A DNA stretch of 64,000 nucleotides, taken from Plasmopara viticola. Its lineage: Eukaryota; Oomycota; Peronosporomycetes; Peronosporales; Peronosporaceae. Positions within the stretch are counted from its first letter, which is position 1; each line of letters starts with the position of its first letter. A program made the position numbers and the translations under genes. The DNA lies in assembly GCA_001695595.3 (NCBI GenBank), contig MBPM02000113.1, positions 1-64,000 on the forward strand, given 5' to 3'. This document shows, one piece after another, positions 46,905 through 58,192 of the stretch. Under the pieces are notes generated by a model. The model saw only the letters and a list, made by a program, of their open reading frames with translations, was not told the DNA's origin and made no database searches.

Positions 46905-47133
46905 TTCTTCCACAACAGGAACATCGTTACATTCAGCATCAATCTTTAATGTTATCAAGCCTATGACTTTGAATTATAAAGGTCCTTTGTGCCGCAATCG
47001 TGTTCCGGCACTCTACTATGACTTCCGATCAGCAACGATGTTTATTTCGCCCATTAGTTCGTTTCGGTCGGGTTCACACTTCCCTCCTAAAAAGCCGTAG
47101 CCCTTACCTAATAGTTCAAAATGCATTGGTGGG

Positions 47134-47206
47134 CGCCCACCGTGGGGCTCGAACCCACGACCACAAGATAAAGCGTCTTGCGCTCTACCGACTGGGCTAG
47201 ACGGGC
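47134..47206 (-). tRNA. tRNA-Lys(CTT) variant, C12/G33/U37
   Basis: Same changes as the copy at 25938. Confidence 0.6.
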
Positions 47207-47434
47207 TTTTTCCACAACAGGAACATCGTTACATACAGCATCAATCTTTAATGTCCTTAAGCTTTTGAATTGTATTTTAACGGTCCTCTCTGCCGCAATC
47301 ATGTTCCGACACTCTACTTGTGCATCCGATCAGCAACGATCTCCACTTTGCCTTTTAGTTTTTTCGGTCGGGTTCACGCTTTCCTCGTAAAAACACTGTA
47401 GTTCTTACCTTATAATCTAAAAGGCATTGGTGGG

Positions 47435-47507
47435 CGCCCACCGTGGGGATCGAACCCACGACCACAAGATTAAGAGTCTTGCGCTCTACCGACTGAGCGT
47501 GACGGGC
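47435..47507 (-). tRNA. tRNA-Lys(CTT) variant, last copy of the array
   Basis: T-loop TTCGATC type with U8 to A and A9 to C, which removes the conserved U8 and alters the A box. The spacer here is the most diverged, as expected at an array edge. Confidence 0.65.
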
Positions 47508-47572
47508 TTCTTCCACAACAAGAACATTGTTACATACAGCATCGATCTTTAATGTCCTCAAGTAATCATCTA

Positions 47573-50330
47573 AAAGACATTGGTGGGTGCCCAGAGTGTC
47601 AGAATAATTTCACGGTGTGTTTTGTTTCTAGGGAGGGCTTACGATAAGTGGCCTAACTCCATAAAAGTGATACTTTGAAGACTAAATAATTTCGTAAAGC
47701 GCTTATGACTTGATTAGACTGAGCAAAAATATTTTTGAATAAACAAGAACACAATAAAATCTTTTTATTGAGTATGTCTTTGTCGAACAGTCTTTAACTT
47801 TCTAGAGAAAGTCGTAAAAAACGTACGCAGGTGATATTCAAATCTTCAAAAAAATTCGTTGGGGGTGTCTAGTGCCTGTGCGGTCATGTCCGACAAATCA
47901 TACCGCATGAGCAAAATTTCGATGGAATGGTAGCAGCCTAAGCAGTAGTTTTGATGTTGTAGAGTCCATTGTCCGACAACTCTAAAGTCAACTCACACAA
48001 AGTGCGCAAATTGTTGGCAATGATCGTCTCAATCTTGAGGAATTGAACACGCTATTCAAGCTAAAAAAGCGACCTTTTCTGCAAAGTCATTTGCTCTCCT
48101 TATGTTGGTGGTATCCAGCGGGAATATGCGTGGTTTGTATGCAACATGGGAGCTCAGAAGAGAAAGACACACACAGAGAAATTAGCGTAGATGGCAATCT
48201 TTATATAGTTTAGTTGTATTTCATCCAACAAAATTATCGAAAGATCTGACGCCAAAATGCTAGTAGATGCAGTCAGGCGCTACGTAACAGGCGATCTAGA
48301 GCAAGAGCTGATTATACAGTAATATAGTGTACAAGATCAAATTTCTCCACCATGACAGGGTAGAAACTGGTTTAAGAAAGTAAAATTAGACTGGTCACAT
48401 TTTAGAATTAAATGGATTGTTTCTCAAGTGTCAGATGACTCTTCACGTGCTTTAAGCTCACGCGAAATTGCATTAGGAATGTAAAATCCGAAATATTCGT
48501 GCGATGTCTCGTCAATTAACTCATTTTTTAGCAATTGTATGGCCGCAATTTCAGCAAGAAGACCTGGGCTAAACTTATACTAGAAGTTTTTGAACTGCAC
48601 GATTTGCAAAAGCCGATACAGTGCTCGGCAAAAAACGATGTAGAAATACGTATGTCGTTTAAGTTTACCTCCAAACGTAAATGAATAGTTCCAAGAGACT
48701 GCCATACGCGTGCTCATCGCCATCTAATTATTTTAATATAATGGTGCTTTAGATATTTATATTACAAAAGCTGAGTTGATTTTATTTACAAGGTGTCTCA
48801 GTGGCCGCTTATTAAGCTTGAGGTGCACGTAGAGGAAGCTTGTTTCGGTTTAAATCTATCGATCTTTAATTACCTTCTACAAAGGTCAAAGTAGCTTGTT
48901 AACAAGCTAGTGAGGCAAATTAACAATAAAGTTCGCATCCTGGGAATGGCTGTTTGCCTTGCTATTCTGCCTCGTTATTGCCAAAAGTATACGATCTCAC
49001 GTGGTTTGTACACTAATCCAATTCGTTTTGGTTGATACTGAGCACACCTTTCCAGAAAATTTAGCGGTACACTAAGTATATCTGTTATGGCAAGCACTGA
49101 GTCTTTATGTATGATTGTGGCGAATGCAATGGTATTACTACATGTTCGACTTTACTACCAACATTTTTACCTGGGTACAGATTAACATCGAGGTATGATG
49201 TAGAGGGAAAAGGGTTTTCTGGAATAAATGAATGTAATGAAAGTGACAACTCCGTGCTGTCATTTGCGGGAAATGGTTGATCTGACGTAAGGTAGGCAGT
49301 GAAAGGAACTAAGCATCATCACAATTCAACTAGATATCGTGATATCAGACAACGTGTGAGCACCAGAAAGTCTCCAAAAGAATATATCTTGGTAGACTAA
49401 AGATCATGGTTTCTTTCTAAGACAGTCCTTCCTGACCTACCATAATTGTTCTCGGCTACACCTAAAGCTCATTGGCAGCTTCCCGTAGCTTTTTTGCCAA
49501 AACAAGTCTTGTGCTAGATAGCAACAGACTGGAGAATTTTGAGAAGTCAAAGCCAAGTATATGGCGTCGCGATAGCATATTTAAGGTTTTAATGCCGTGA
49601 AACAGTCCCACCTCTACTTTATTGTTTTACAGCAAAAGACAACCGAACAGCGCCCGCTTTACATTTTTAATCTGCTTGTGAGAAGTTCAGCTTGAGTTAG
49701 CAGAACTGAGTTGATGAAGGGACCCGGAGCAACAAATATACCCTACTCATGCAAACAAGCCAAATTTTCTGACCTCAATGTGCGACAGGCATATTTTAAG
49801 ATCTCAACTAAGAATAGTGAAGAAAGACAAATTATCGAAGACAAATCATCGTTGCCATTAAATTATCCGGTGCCCGGTGACAGCTTCACGCGCTACTGAA
49901 TTCAAATTCTACAGACAAGCTTTTTTGTGAGCCGCATCTGTCAAAACTTTCAACTTAAATATTAACTCGTGAGAGTTTTGGCAAAATCATTTGGTGATAG
50001 TAAGTCACTTTTCGTACCACCACAGAAATTGTATGTAAAAGCTAAATAAATAGCGCGACAGCGATAGTCCAAGGCCGCCAAACTTAATTTTGAATTCGCT
50101 TTCATTGCGATCAGTCCGAGACTCGCCCGTTATCAACCAGTGATTAAGTGTCTGTCAAGACTACTCAAACTCTGACTTGACTAGAGCATGAGAGAAGTAG
50201 TGAATTGTCTTTAAGCTACGCTAAAAGAGTGGCGTTCTGTCACGGTGATGACGGGGCTTCTACAATACGTAGATTTACTACTTCATCTGCACGTTTGTAG
50301 CGTCATTCAACAGGTCAGTGAAGTCAAACA
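47573..50330. other. Array edge and gene-free spacer
   Basis: At 47565-47600 the array stops inside a spacer remnant (TAAAAGACATTGGTGGGTGCCC). Beyond it the sequence is AT-rich and single-copy by eye. The longest open frame is 62 codons (49711-49899) with no recognisable domain. I see no gene. Confidence 0.6.
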
Positions 50331-51078
50331 TTGCGCAGATCTGTAAATAGCACTACCGCACGAGATGTTCAAGCAGAACTTCTGGACGTACGAGATGATC
50401 AATCCAAGGCTTTGACGTGCATGTCAAAAGATCTTGCGCTTAGAAGTGGTGGCAAAACCGAAATTTTCACTCAGCAAAACAGTCAAGCAGATGCTCTAGA
50501 CCGTGTATATGGCAGCCCGAGGACTGGTTGTTGTCGAATGAGCAAGGTCAAATCGAGGCTATAAGCAAACTCAACAATCTCTCACTTATTTTGCGGGAAA
50601 AAATCGTGCGCTGTCCACATGGTCGATGGAGACTTCCCTCGTCCTAAGGAAAGTGTGATTTTACAAAAGACAGCGACTAAGCATAAAAAGGCTCAAGCAC
50701 GAGTCAAATTACAGAACAACTATTTTCAAGGTAGTCACGTGTTCTGCAAATTTAGTACAGCTACAAGCGATAAAGAAGGTGTTGCACAAACGCTGCCGCA
50801 CAAGAAAAATAAATGTTTAAGCATCGTGACATTCCGGACAGATGAACGTGAATGAGAGGCAAGCAGTTGTGACACGCTTAAAGTTGCTACAGCAAGGAGT
50901 CAAAAATGCGACCAGAGACCACCAAGCCAATTATGCGTGCGAGAAGCAGTTTTGAGGTTTATCTTATGATGCACTTTACGCCTCTAAAAGCTCAGTGTAC
51001 GACATTGTACGCAAGTTTGTGGACGTCTTATTTGAGAAGACTCCGGTCGAACTTGAAGCTGGGAACTTTTCACTATAA
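50331..51078 (+). pseudogene. Possible decayed coding region
   Basis: Three partly overlapping plus-strand frames lie head to tail: 50331-50564, 50619-50855 and 50842-51078. The third is interrupted by TGA at 50953 and ends at TAA 51076-51078. Its second part looks protein-like (DIVRKFVDVLFEKTPVELE). I do not recognise the family. The pattern fits a gene broken by frameshifts and stops, but chance open frames cannot be excluded. Confidence 0.3.
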
Positions 51079-54000
51079 GACCAATCTCTTTCAGGACTTA
51101 GATGTCTGTATGTCACGTTAGTAACCTTTTACTTAAGACAAATAAAGCAATTGGTGAGATTTCTAACACCACTAAGAGATGATCGTGGGCGCGAGAATTG
51201 TCCCTGCGCTTACTTTCGAAGACGTTACATCGCATATACTATTGGGGCCATAAAGCATCTCACCATCTCAGCGCAAGATTTAATCTTTTAGAGATGCTGG
51301 TTTTGACTTCATGGTCAGCACCGTCATGTTCTCCACTAATCAAACCGCTGCCTTTTATTCGTTACTGAGAAGAACCAAGGACAGTCAGTAAATTTTGCGG
51401 ATTTCTGATCGCGACACCACGAAGCGCAAAGAGCGCACTTGGCATGTTAAACGCATAAGTTACATTGTGCTACGCCCACTTTGTGGCTAAGCATCGAGAT
51501 ATCGTCATGCACAGTCTCTTTATAGTAGTTTTCGTGCAGTAGATCGCACTTTAAGTATAACCGACTGGTCTCACAAGTCATGCGAGGGAGTCGCATGAGA
51601 CCAACTATGAAGAGTGTACGACCTGTGAGCTGGCGATTCCGGTGATGGGCTGCCATGTGAGTAAAGAGGGCGTACGATCTGATCCGAGGAGAATGTTTTT
51701 CGTTGATGACCGACTAAAACACGAATGTTCGATTGGCTTACGCCAGTATCTTGAAACTGCACAAGTAAGCGTAGAAAGTAGCTAAATTGTTACCTTTTCA
51801 AACTTCACGTGACTTGGTGTGATGAGCACTAATTGGTAGATAATTTAGATAAGGACATGAAGATTAACGTCTGGAGTGCATCAGCTGTTGTTGTCCCAAC
51901 TGAAGAAAGGGTAGCACAAATTTGTGATCAGATATGCACCAAGCAGCAGTTTGCTACCGGCAAGAAAAGTATGATTAGGCGCAATCTTGTTGCTTTCAAA
52001 TGATTTTCAGCCTTTCACATTATCTGTGACTTTAGCAACATCGCCGATGGCTACGCTCTGGTGTAATTTTAAATATCTATCAGTTACGATTGCCAAAAAC
52101 ATACCTGATACATTTTTTTAATCTGACTGCACTTATCGTAAAAGTAATTATTCACCATACCGATAGCGCACAGCTACACGTAACAATTCGAAAACGGTCA
52201 GCATTACCATGTTGTATTCAATTAGCTGTGAGTCGTCCCCCAAATGTAAAAGTCTTTACTTTGAAGAAGAGATATAAAGAAATTCGCACTTAAACATTTT
52301 AGCACCAGCACTCTCGGACGTATTCACGCGTTCTGCGTGCACGTGTTGTGAATTTACATGAGTTAATGGTTGGCCTTAGGACACAAAAAGGACGATCCTC
52401 ACAACAGTCGTCGACCAATGCTCATTGGCTCTAAATACCATACGCGCCGTAACCTCCGGCAGAAGACGTCGACACAGACCGGACGCTGAAATTTTTGCTT
52501 ACATGTGCGTGAAGTACTTCATTCGCAGTATTGAAGCGATCTTAAATCCAGGTGATTAAGCCTTACTTGCAGCAGATGGAAAACAGATTATGGTAATACT
52601 AATTCTTGGTTCGATAGACTCACAAGGTGTTAAATACATTTTTTAAAAGCTATTACACCTACTTCGCTACGGTTGCACTCAGCGCTTAGCGTCAGGCGAA
52701 TGAAGATTGTCACCCTAAGCTGATTCTGGACAATCCAGCAGCGCATATAGTGAGTGCCCTTCCGGGTGAGCCTGCTGTGTAAAGGAGCTATCCCGCCTAA
52801 AGCACCAAATTCGCGAGACAAGTACTTTTTGGGATGCTGAAAGCATGCTCCTTTAGTTGGTAAAGTCGATTCATTATCTCGCTATTAGACTAGTTGCTGT
52901 CGCGTCGACTCTCGTAGTCTATGGTTTGTTAGATGGGCTCATCACGAAAAATGTTTCAATTCTCTTTGGCATAATCCTGGCAAGATCGCACACTTTCTTG
53001 ACCTCCAAATTTAATGATGGATGCGCCGACTCGTGTACTGTTTTTTTCTTGACGATCAATTATAACTTCGGCCCGTGCTGTGTGAAGGTACGCTTGATTG
53101 TCCTCCAAACAAATATATATGGAAGCCTCGTCATACCTTTGCCCGTTATATCTGTATGTCGTGTGTGACTACGCTCAGTCAAAGGGAAAGACTACAAATC
53201 AACTCGCTGAAATGTGACATGAATATATTAAAGGTATGTAACTCCGATGGAAGCTCGCCGGCGATTCAGGTTGCAACAGCGACGTTCTTCACGAAAGAAG
53301 ACCAACCGTGACATTCTATATGAGCTTGCTGCATTTCGTCGAGTGGCTTGCTCATCCCTCTCTGTGACGGATAAATTTTGCCGTTAAAGCTCTGGCAACC
53401 TCCATGACTTTGACGTTGAACATTTATGCTCAGTTTATGTGTCGTCATAGACCCTTACACGCGAATCGTCGATCGGCCAGCAACCCTGACGACACGCCAG
53501 CCACCCGACGAAGCTGTTTCCGGTGATTCAAACGCCAGATTAAAATGCTTATATGTTGGTAAATATATTTGTATAACGCACCGCTTATCGCCTCGATGTG
53601 TAACATTTGACGTCACCGGAAATCGATTCTAACGCATCGAATGTTACGTCCCGGACAAATCGTAAAATCTCCATGTTATGGTGGCGTGGCTTATCACGCC
53701 TGGGTTTATGACCTGACGGCTACCTGTATCCATTTGCGGGTTTTTCCTCCATTGTAGACTTCTCGTCGTCAGAGACGATGTCGCTGCTAGAACGCGTATA
53801 ATTATCATCGTCTCCGATGATGTTGAGTCTTGACGACGTTAAAGTTACAATTTCGGTTGTCTTCGCTAAGGTGTTCGAGCTAATCAATGGCAACTATGTG
53901 ATTATGGGTGTCTTTACTGCTTCGTCTAGTCCTCCCACTCTGCTCACACCGCAGGATTCCATAAGTCTCTTTTTCGATTTTTCTTCAGACTACACTGAGC

Positions 54001-54417
54001 ATTCCAAAGAACGGGTTATGCATCTGGCCTTCCCTTAGGATGTTGAATAAATAAAAATGTTGCACGTATAAAGCATTGGAATTGCATAGGTGTATTAAAA
54101 CACGAAATTTCAAGTCTACTTAAAGCAAGTCACAACTCAAAGAAACCAGAGTATTAACATGGGTGATTTGAAGACTGAAGATTAAGTCTCAAATTTTACC
54201 ATGAGATTAAGCCTTGTTTTCCAACATGCCTAAATTTTATACAGACCGTTTCTGAATTGCCATTTCCAGAAAAATATTTTATTAAATAGACAAAAATGAC
54301 TGTTGCAAGATTGCAAATTCGGAAAAATAACAGTGGCTTTATTTTTTCTGAAAGTTCGATTAACTTCCCTAATATAATCCTCACATACAGGCCGACGTGG
54401 TTCACATGGACTAAACG
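51079..54417. other. Spacer without a supported gene
   Basis: Only short frames in all six readings. The best is 52857-53168 (103 codons, hydrophobic at its start), overlapped by 53075-53311 in another frame. Neither shows a domain I recognise, and both may be relics or chance. Confidence 0.5.
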
Positions 54418-54718
54418 CGATGACGCATGCACGCGCGAAGACATTGAGCCGGATTGATACCAGGACTTATATCGATCGACTTTCCAATCGAAGTGTCTGT
54501 ATGTATGTGTTTTGGTAGTTTTATTTAACGGGAAGTATCGTAACTTACATGCCAATGCGATGACGCACGCACGCGCGAAGGCAATGCCTTTTCGAGAGCC
54601 GGAATGATACCAGGACTTATATCGATCGACTTTCCGATCGAAGTGTCAGTATATGTATGAGTTTTGGTAGTTTTTTTTAGCGGAAAGTACCGTAACCTAC
54701 ATACCAATGTGATGCCTT
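54418..54718. repeat. Imperfect tandem duplication, unit ~140 bp
   Basis: The block beginning CGATGACGCATGCACGCGCGAAG at 54418 recurs at 54558. Both copies contain GATACCAGGACTTATATCGA, a TCGACTTTCC/GATCGAAGTG stretch, and TTTTGGTAG followed by a T-rich run and GTAACTTACAT or GTAACCTACAT. The second copy has a 12-bp insertion (GCAATGCCTTTT); a piece of the same kind, GATGCCTTTT, follows its end at about 54712. No coding function seen. Confidence 0.75.
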
Positions 54719-55019
54719 TTTTCCCCGCTACCGTCGGGCAACAACGGGAGGAATGTTAAGCCAGCACGACTCCTGAGAAGTTTTAAAGCAGACACCATCC
54801 ATAGATGGTGAAGTCCAATTGCACTTACTCAAGGGCTTCGGCAGTAGATTCCAATACGTTAGGGGATACTAAACATCTCATGAATTTGAGAATACAAAAG
54901 TCTCTTTCTAAGCTTCCTCATTGTAAGCACAATACGACTCCCGTGTTTATTCGCACGCGTTTGTACATTGAGGCAAATAGATGGGTTCATAGCACACGTA
55001 CTTACTAAAGCCATCATCC

Positions 55020-56222
55020 ATGTCTAAGTCTCAAGAATTGTTGCCTCGTTGGCTATTGGACCATCACGTTACTGAAGCTCCACCGCCTCCCGAGCACATT
55101 CGATTAAGTGCATGGAATGACGGTTTCACTCCTTCGGGCTGTAATGAACGCCCGGGGAAAATTGTGCGCGACTTTCCTCGAGATCACGCGGGGGCGTTTG
55201 CTGTCGTCGATGCGGCGGTCAGCAGACACACGGCTAATTTGCTTTACGCCAGTGCCGCGAAGGCAAAAGTATGGGGCGTGTACGTGCCTGTGAACAAGCT
55301 GCAACTCGAAGAGTCACAGACTGAGGCGTTGACCCTGAACTTTGATGAGTCAGAAGACCCTACTTCCTATCGGGACGCGTTGGCTCGCCAAGCGGTGCAA
55401 GAATTTTTGGTTCAAAAGGACGCCGGTCAATGCATTAGTAAGAATGACTGGGACCGAACTCATGGCGTGGCAGTTTGGGTCGTTGCATCAGACTTCGACG
55501 ATAAGACAGAATATCATTTGGACTACGCTGAGCAGGTGCGATACGAGACTAATGTAATTTTCCCGCCTATTTACGGTGCCACACTGCATGTGAGCCCACT
55601 AAGTAATGATAAGGAGACGGATCATGTGGATGAAGGGCGTGAAACTTGCACGATTAAAGGTGGAGAATTTTACGTCAATGTAAGGGGACTAGCGCATTAC
55701 GACACGTACGGCTACAAGGCACGCAAGCAAACAAATCGCCTGACCATAGACGGTATGGAAACGGCAATTAAATCAGAAGCGGGCTGGAAGTGTGTGTCGT
55801 ACAACTATCGCCGCGGTATTCTGTGCGACGGCGAGTTTCCTCACTTTAGTGGACGTGTGCGCGCGTTGCCGTCGGTGTTATCACCTAGTACTACTCACTT
55901 ACCGGTAAAGCGCGTGGTTATGGGTTTCAACCTATTTCCGAGCGAGATCGGTCCATTTGTGGAAAAGTATCCTGAACACAGCAGTGCCTTCAATCGCTAC
56001 GTGAAGCTGTCACAAGCGGCAGTAAAGCAAACGAAGCTGCTCTCGGCCTTAACCAATTCGCAAGATTGGACAGTTGAAAGTATACGTTCGAATCCAAAGC
56101 AAGCCGCATTTATCAAGCTACTGGCCCGAATGATGCGCGAAAAAAAAAAACAAGAAGCAACGGCTCAAGCTATAGAAGACACGACGTCGTCCGCGTCCAA
56201 AGCTAAAGCCCAACGCAAGTGA
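55020..56222 (+). CDS. Protein with 2-oxoglutarate/Fe(II) dioxygenase-like motifs
   Basis: Single exon, 400 residues, the only long uninterrupted frame in the right third of the window. The ATG at 55020 is the first in frame after the short frames upstream. Motifs consistent with the 2OG-Fe(II) oxygenase fold occur in the right order: HLD at 166-168 (HxD), GGEF at 214-217, GILCDGEFPHFSGRV at 266-280 with H275 as the distal iron ligand, and KRVVMGFN at 297-304 with R298 as the possible 2-oxoglutarate-binding basic residue. In characterised members this fold couples 2-oxoglutarate decarboxylation to hydroxylation of a substrate; the substrate here is unknown. The C-terminus (371-400) is rich in Lys, Glu, Ala and Ser and probably disordered. 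No signal peptide or membrane segment is visible. The motif reading is by eye; a homology search could overturn it. That this is a real gene is much more certain than the function. Confidence 0.8.
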   Translation: MSKSQELLPRWLLDHHVTEAPPPPEHIRLSAWNDGFTPSGCNERPGKIVRDFPRDHAGAFAVVDAAVSRHTANLLYASAAKAKVWGVYVPVNKLQLEESQTEALTLNFDESEDPTSYRDALARQAVQEFLVQKDAGQCISKNDWDRTHGVAVWVVASDFDDKTEYHLDYAEQVRYETNVIFPPIYGATLHVSPLSNDKETDHVDEGRETCTIKGGEFYVNVRGLAHYDTYGYKARKQTNRLTIDGMETAIKSEAGWKCVSYNYRRGILCDGEFPHFSGRVRALPSVLSPSTTHLPVKRVVMGFNLFPSEIGPFVEKYPEHSSAFNRYVKLSQAAVKQTKLLSALTNSQDWTVESIRSNPKQAAFIKLLARMMREKKKQEATAQAIEDTTSSASKAKAQRK

Positions 56223-57921
56223 GTGACGGTTTCACTGTCTACTCAATTTACTCCAAACTTTATGCTAAAACTTCAGACACTAGTTGTGGCGAAAAAACTT
56301 GAGACTGACCCAATTTGCGTAGCAGGCCACGATGGTTACGGGAACCGTGAGCGGTATAAGGTAGCAATAATACACATCTTTTTCTACTGCCAACAACAAA
56401 CTGAGGTTCTCATTTTCTAGTCCCGAATTGAAGTCTAAGTTTGTGACTTTTTGCGCAGCGTCGGTGATGTATCGTGAGAGCAGTGACAGAAGCTTGGAGA
56501 TGAGCACGACGTACCTACCAGGAATGTGATTGAGCTTGATGGAGTTTGAATATGCCGTTACAATAGGCTTACATGAAAGAGATGAACGAGAATGCAGCAA
56601 TTATTACGATAACGTAGCCCCATACGTGGCTTGTAGAACCCACTCGTTGTGCCGAGACCTTCGCCATTGTGTTCAAACACTTGATGTATGATTTAAGTAC
56701 CATAAAAGCTATTACGAATAATTATACATTTCCGTGTACGTCATTCACAAATAGTACAGATCAATGATGGCGGCAAATCAAATTTGTGAGCTAGTATTTT
56801 GTAAGAGAGGTATACCTACAATTAAAAGCTTTTTTGTAAAAGAGGTTTCGCAGGCGCTATGTGTCTTATTAACGGCAGTTATGAGTCGACCTTTGGGCCT
56901 TGCGGGACAAAGACTGATTTTTTATGTACAGATGCCAGGTCAAAACATGTTGGCGTATTCCACGTGTCTTTACTAAACGAAAGTCCTGTCGAGTCTCCGA
57001 TTGCACAAGGATTTGACAATTTGTGGTCTTTATCTGTCTGAACTTTCGCTATGTCTATCGACATGAGTGCGGATACCCATAGATGAAAAAATGCAAGGAT
57101 GACCGTCGTCAGTACACGCGTCCATATACTATGGTGTGGATCTTACGATTAAATGGACGACCTGCACATATAACGGTACTTGGTTTGATTGATTTGACGG
57201 CTGCTAGCACTTTTTCTAAGTGTTTGACGATTTTGGCCTCGATAGGAAATGACAATGTGGATAATGAGCTGTTGCAATCGGAAAATTGAAAGGCACTTAG
57301 TCGCTCAAGGAATTACTGGTATCAAACACAGATTGAGCAGCTACGCTTACGAGCTGACACAGATTAATCTGTTGCAGGAAGGAAGTATTCAATCAAAGAA
57401 TTGGCGCATTCGTTGTGGAGGCTAAGCGCTAATGACATGAGTTCAGTACTGAAAATCACCACATGTCTAATTGCTGCCAGATGGCGCATGCAAGTGAACC
57501 AAAATTCATTATTAATTTTTAAATGTCCGGGACGACTTGCTACAGCAGCTGTAGAATCCGACCCTTGCGAGTTTGTGTGAAACTGGCTTGATGCTTTGAT
57601 ACCTGCTAGGTGTAGAGCTCCATTGATGGCAGTATAGTGCTTGTTGCTAGTATAGCGCGATTTTTTCAAATGAAGAGATAGCAAGGTGTGCCTCTGAATA
57701 ATTTATAATGTCATCCCGCATACACCCAAATGTTGGTGTCTTCCTAAAAAAACTTTTCGCGTTGCTGCCATTTCTTATATATGTCTAGAAATCTCACGTC
57801 CCCGTTAAGATGTCAACGTCCGACTTAAGCTCTTTTTGCTGTCTGTACGACCACGAAAATTGTCAGCCTTTTGACTTGCTAGGAATGTGAGCACGCATAC
57901 TGAAAATTTTTAAGGAATAGC
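56223..57921. other. Spacer without a supported gene
   Basis: Short frames only, including overlapping plus-strand frames at 56764-56976 and 56859-57041 and a 106-codon minus-strand frame at 57364-57684. None shows a domain I can name. Confidence 0.5.
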
Positions 57922-58129
57922 ATGTTTGGCAAGCTTGATTGGATGCGTCCGGCTATTCAATGGCAGCTGGAGCTTGAGAATCATGGTAAGAATCGCGAGG
58001 CTATGGCCATATATTGTTTCATTTCTAAATTAAACCACTGCAGATACAATTGGACGGGATTACTATCTTGGGCAAGAAAAACCGCAACAAAATTTTACTC
58101 TAAGTCGCGTCGGAGATCGTCATACATAA
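57922..58129 (+). CDS. Small two-exon gene, unknown function
   Basis: Exon 1 is 57922-57985 and exon 2 is 58044-58129. The intron (57986-58043, 58 bp) begins GTAAGA and ends CACTGCAG, both close to consensus. Splicing joins codon GAT across the junction and gives a 49-residue protein starting MFGKLDWMRPAIQWQLELEN and ending GDRHT. Read without splicing, the same ATG runs on to 58206 in a less protein-like sequence. The product is hydrophilic with aromatic residues near the start and has no signal peptide. It ends 63 bp from the 3' end of the convergent ankyrin gene. I do not recognise the family; small accessory subunits of organelle complexes have this size, but nothing here proves that. Confidence 0.45.
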
Positions 58130-58192
58130 TTCGTCATTATCTGTTGAAGAGAACTATCGGCTGTGGTATCGCACTTAAAATTACCGATAAGG

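Larger units (their letters stand above)
12401..47572. repeat. Higher-order repeat: LINE fragment plus 3-6 tRNA units, nine rounds
   Basis: Counting from each LINE start, the composite units begin at 12401, 15725, 19050, 22978, 26611, 30852, 35095, 38730 and 42968, with lengths 3324, 3325, 3928, 3633, 4241, 4243, 3635, 4238 and 3637 bp. They hold 3, 3, 5, 4, 6, 6, 4, 6 and 4 tRNA copies. Length classes differ by about one or two 302-bp units. LINE subtype and tRNA set travel together: copies 5 and 8 share private mutations and each follows a 4-tRNA set, while copies 6, 7 and 9 share others and each follows a 6-tRNA set. The tail 46605-47572 has tRNA units without LINE. The array ends in a fragment of one more unit near 47573-47600. 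Confidence 0.92.

Noticed and set aside
52845..52890. tRNA-like stretch CTCCTTTAGTTGGTAAAGTCG
   Set aside because: It resembles a D arm, but no T arm (GGTTCGANNCC) or acceptor partner follows at the right distance.
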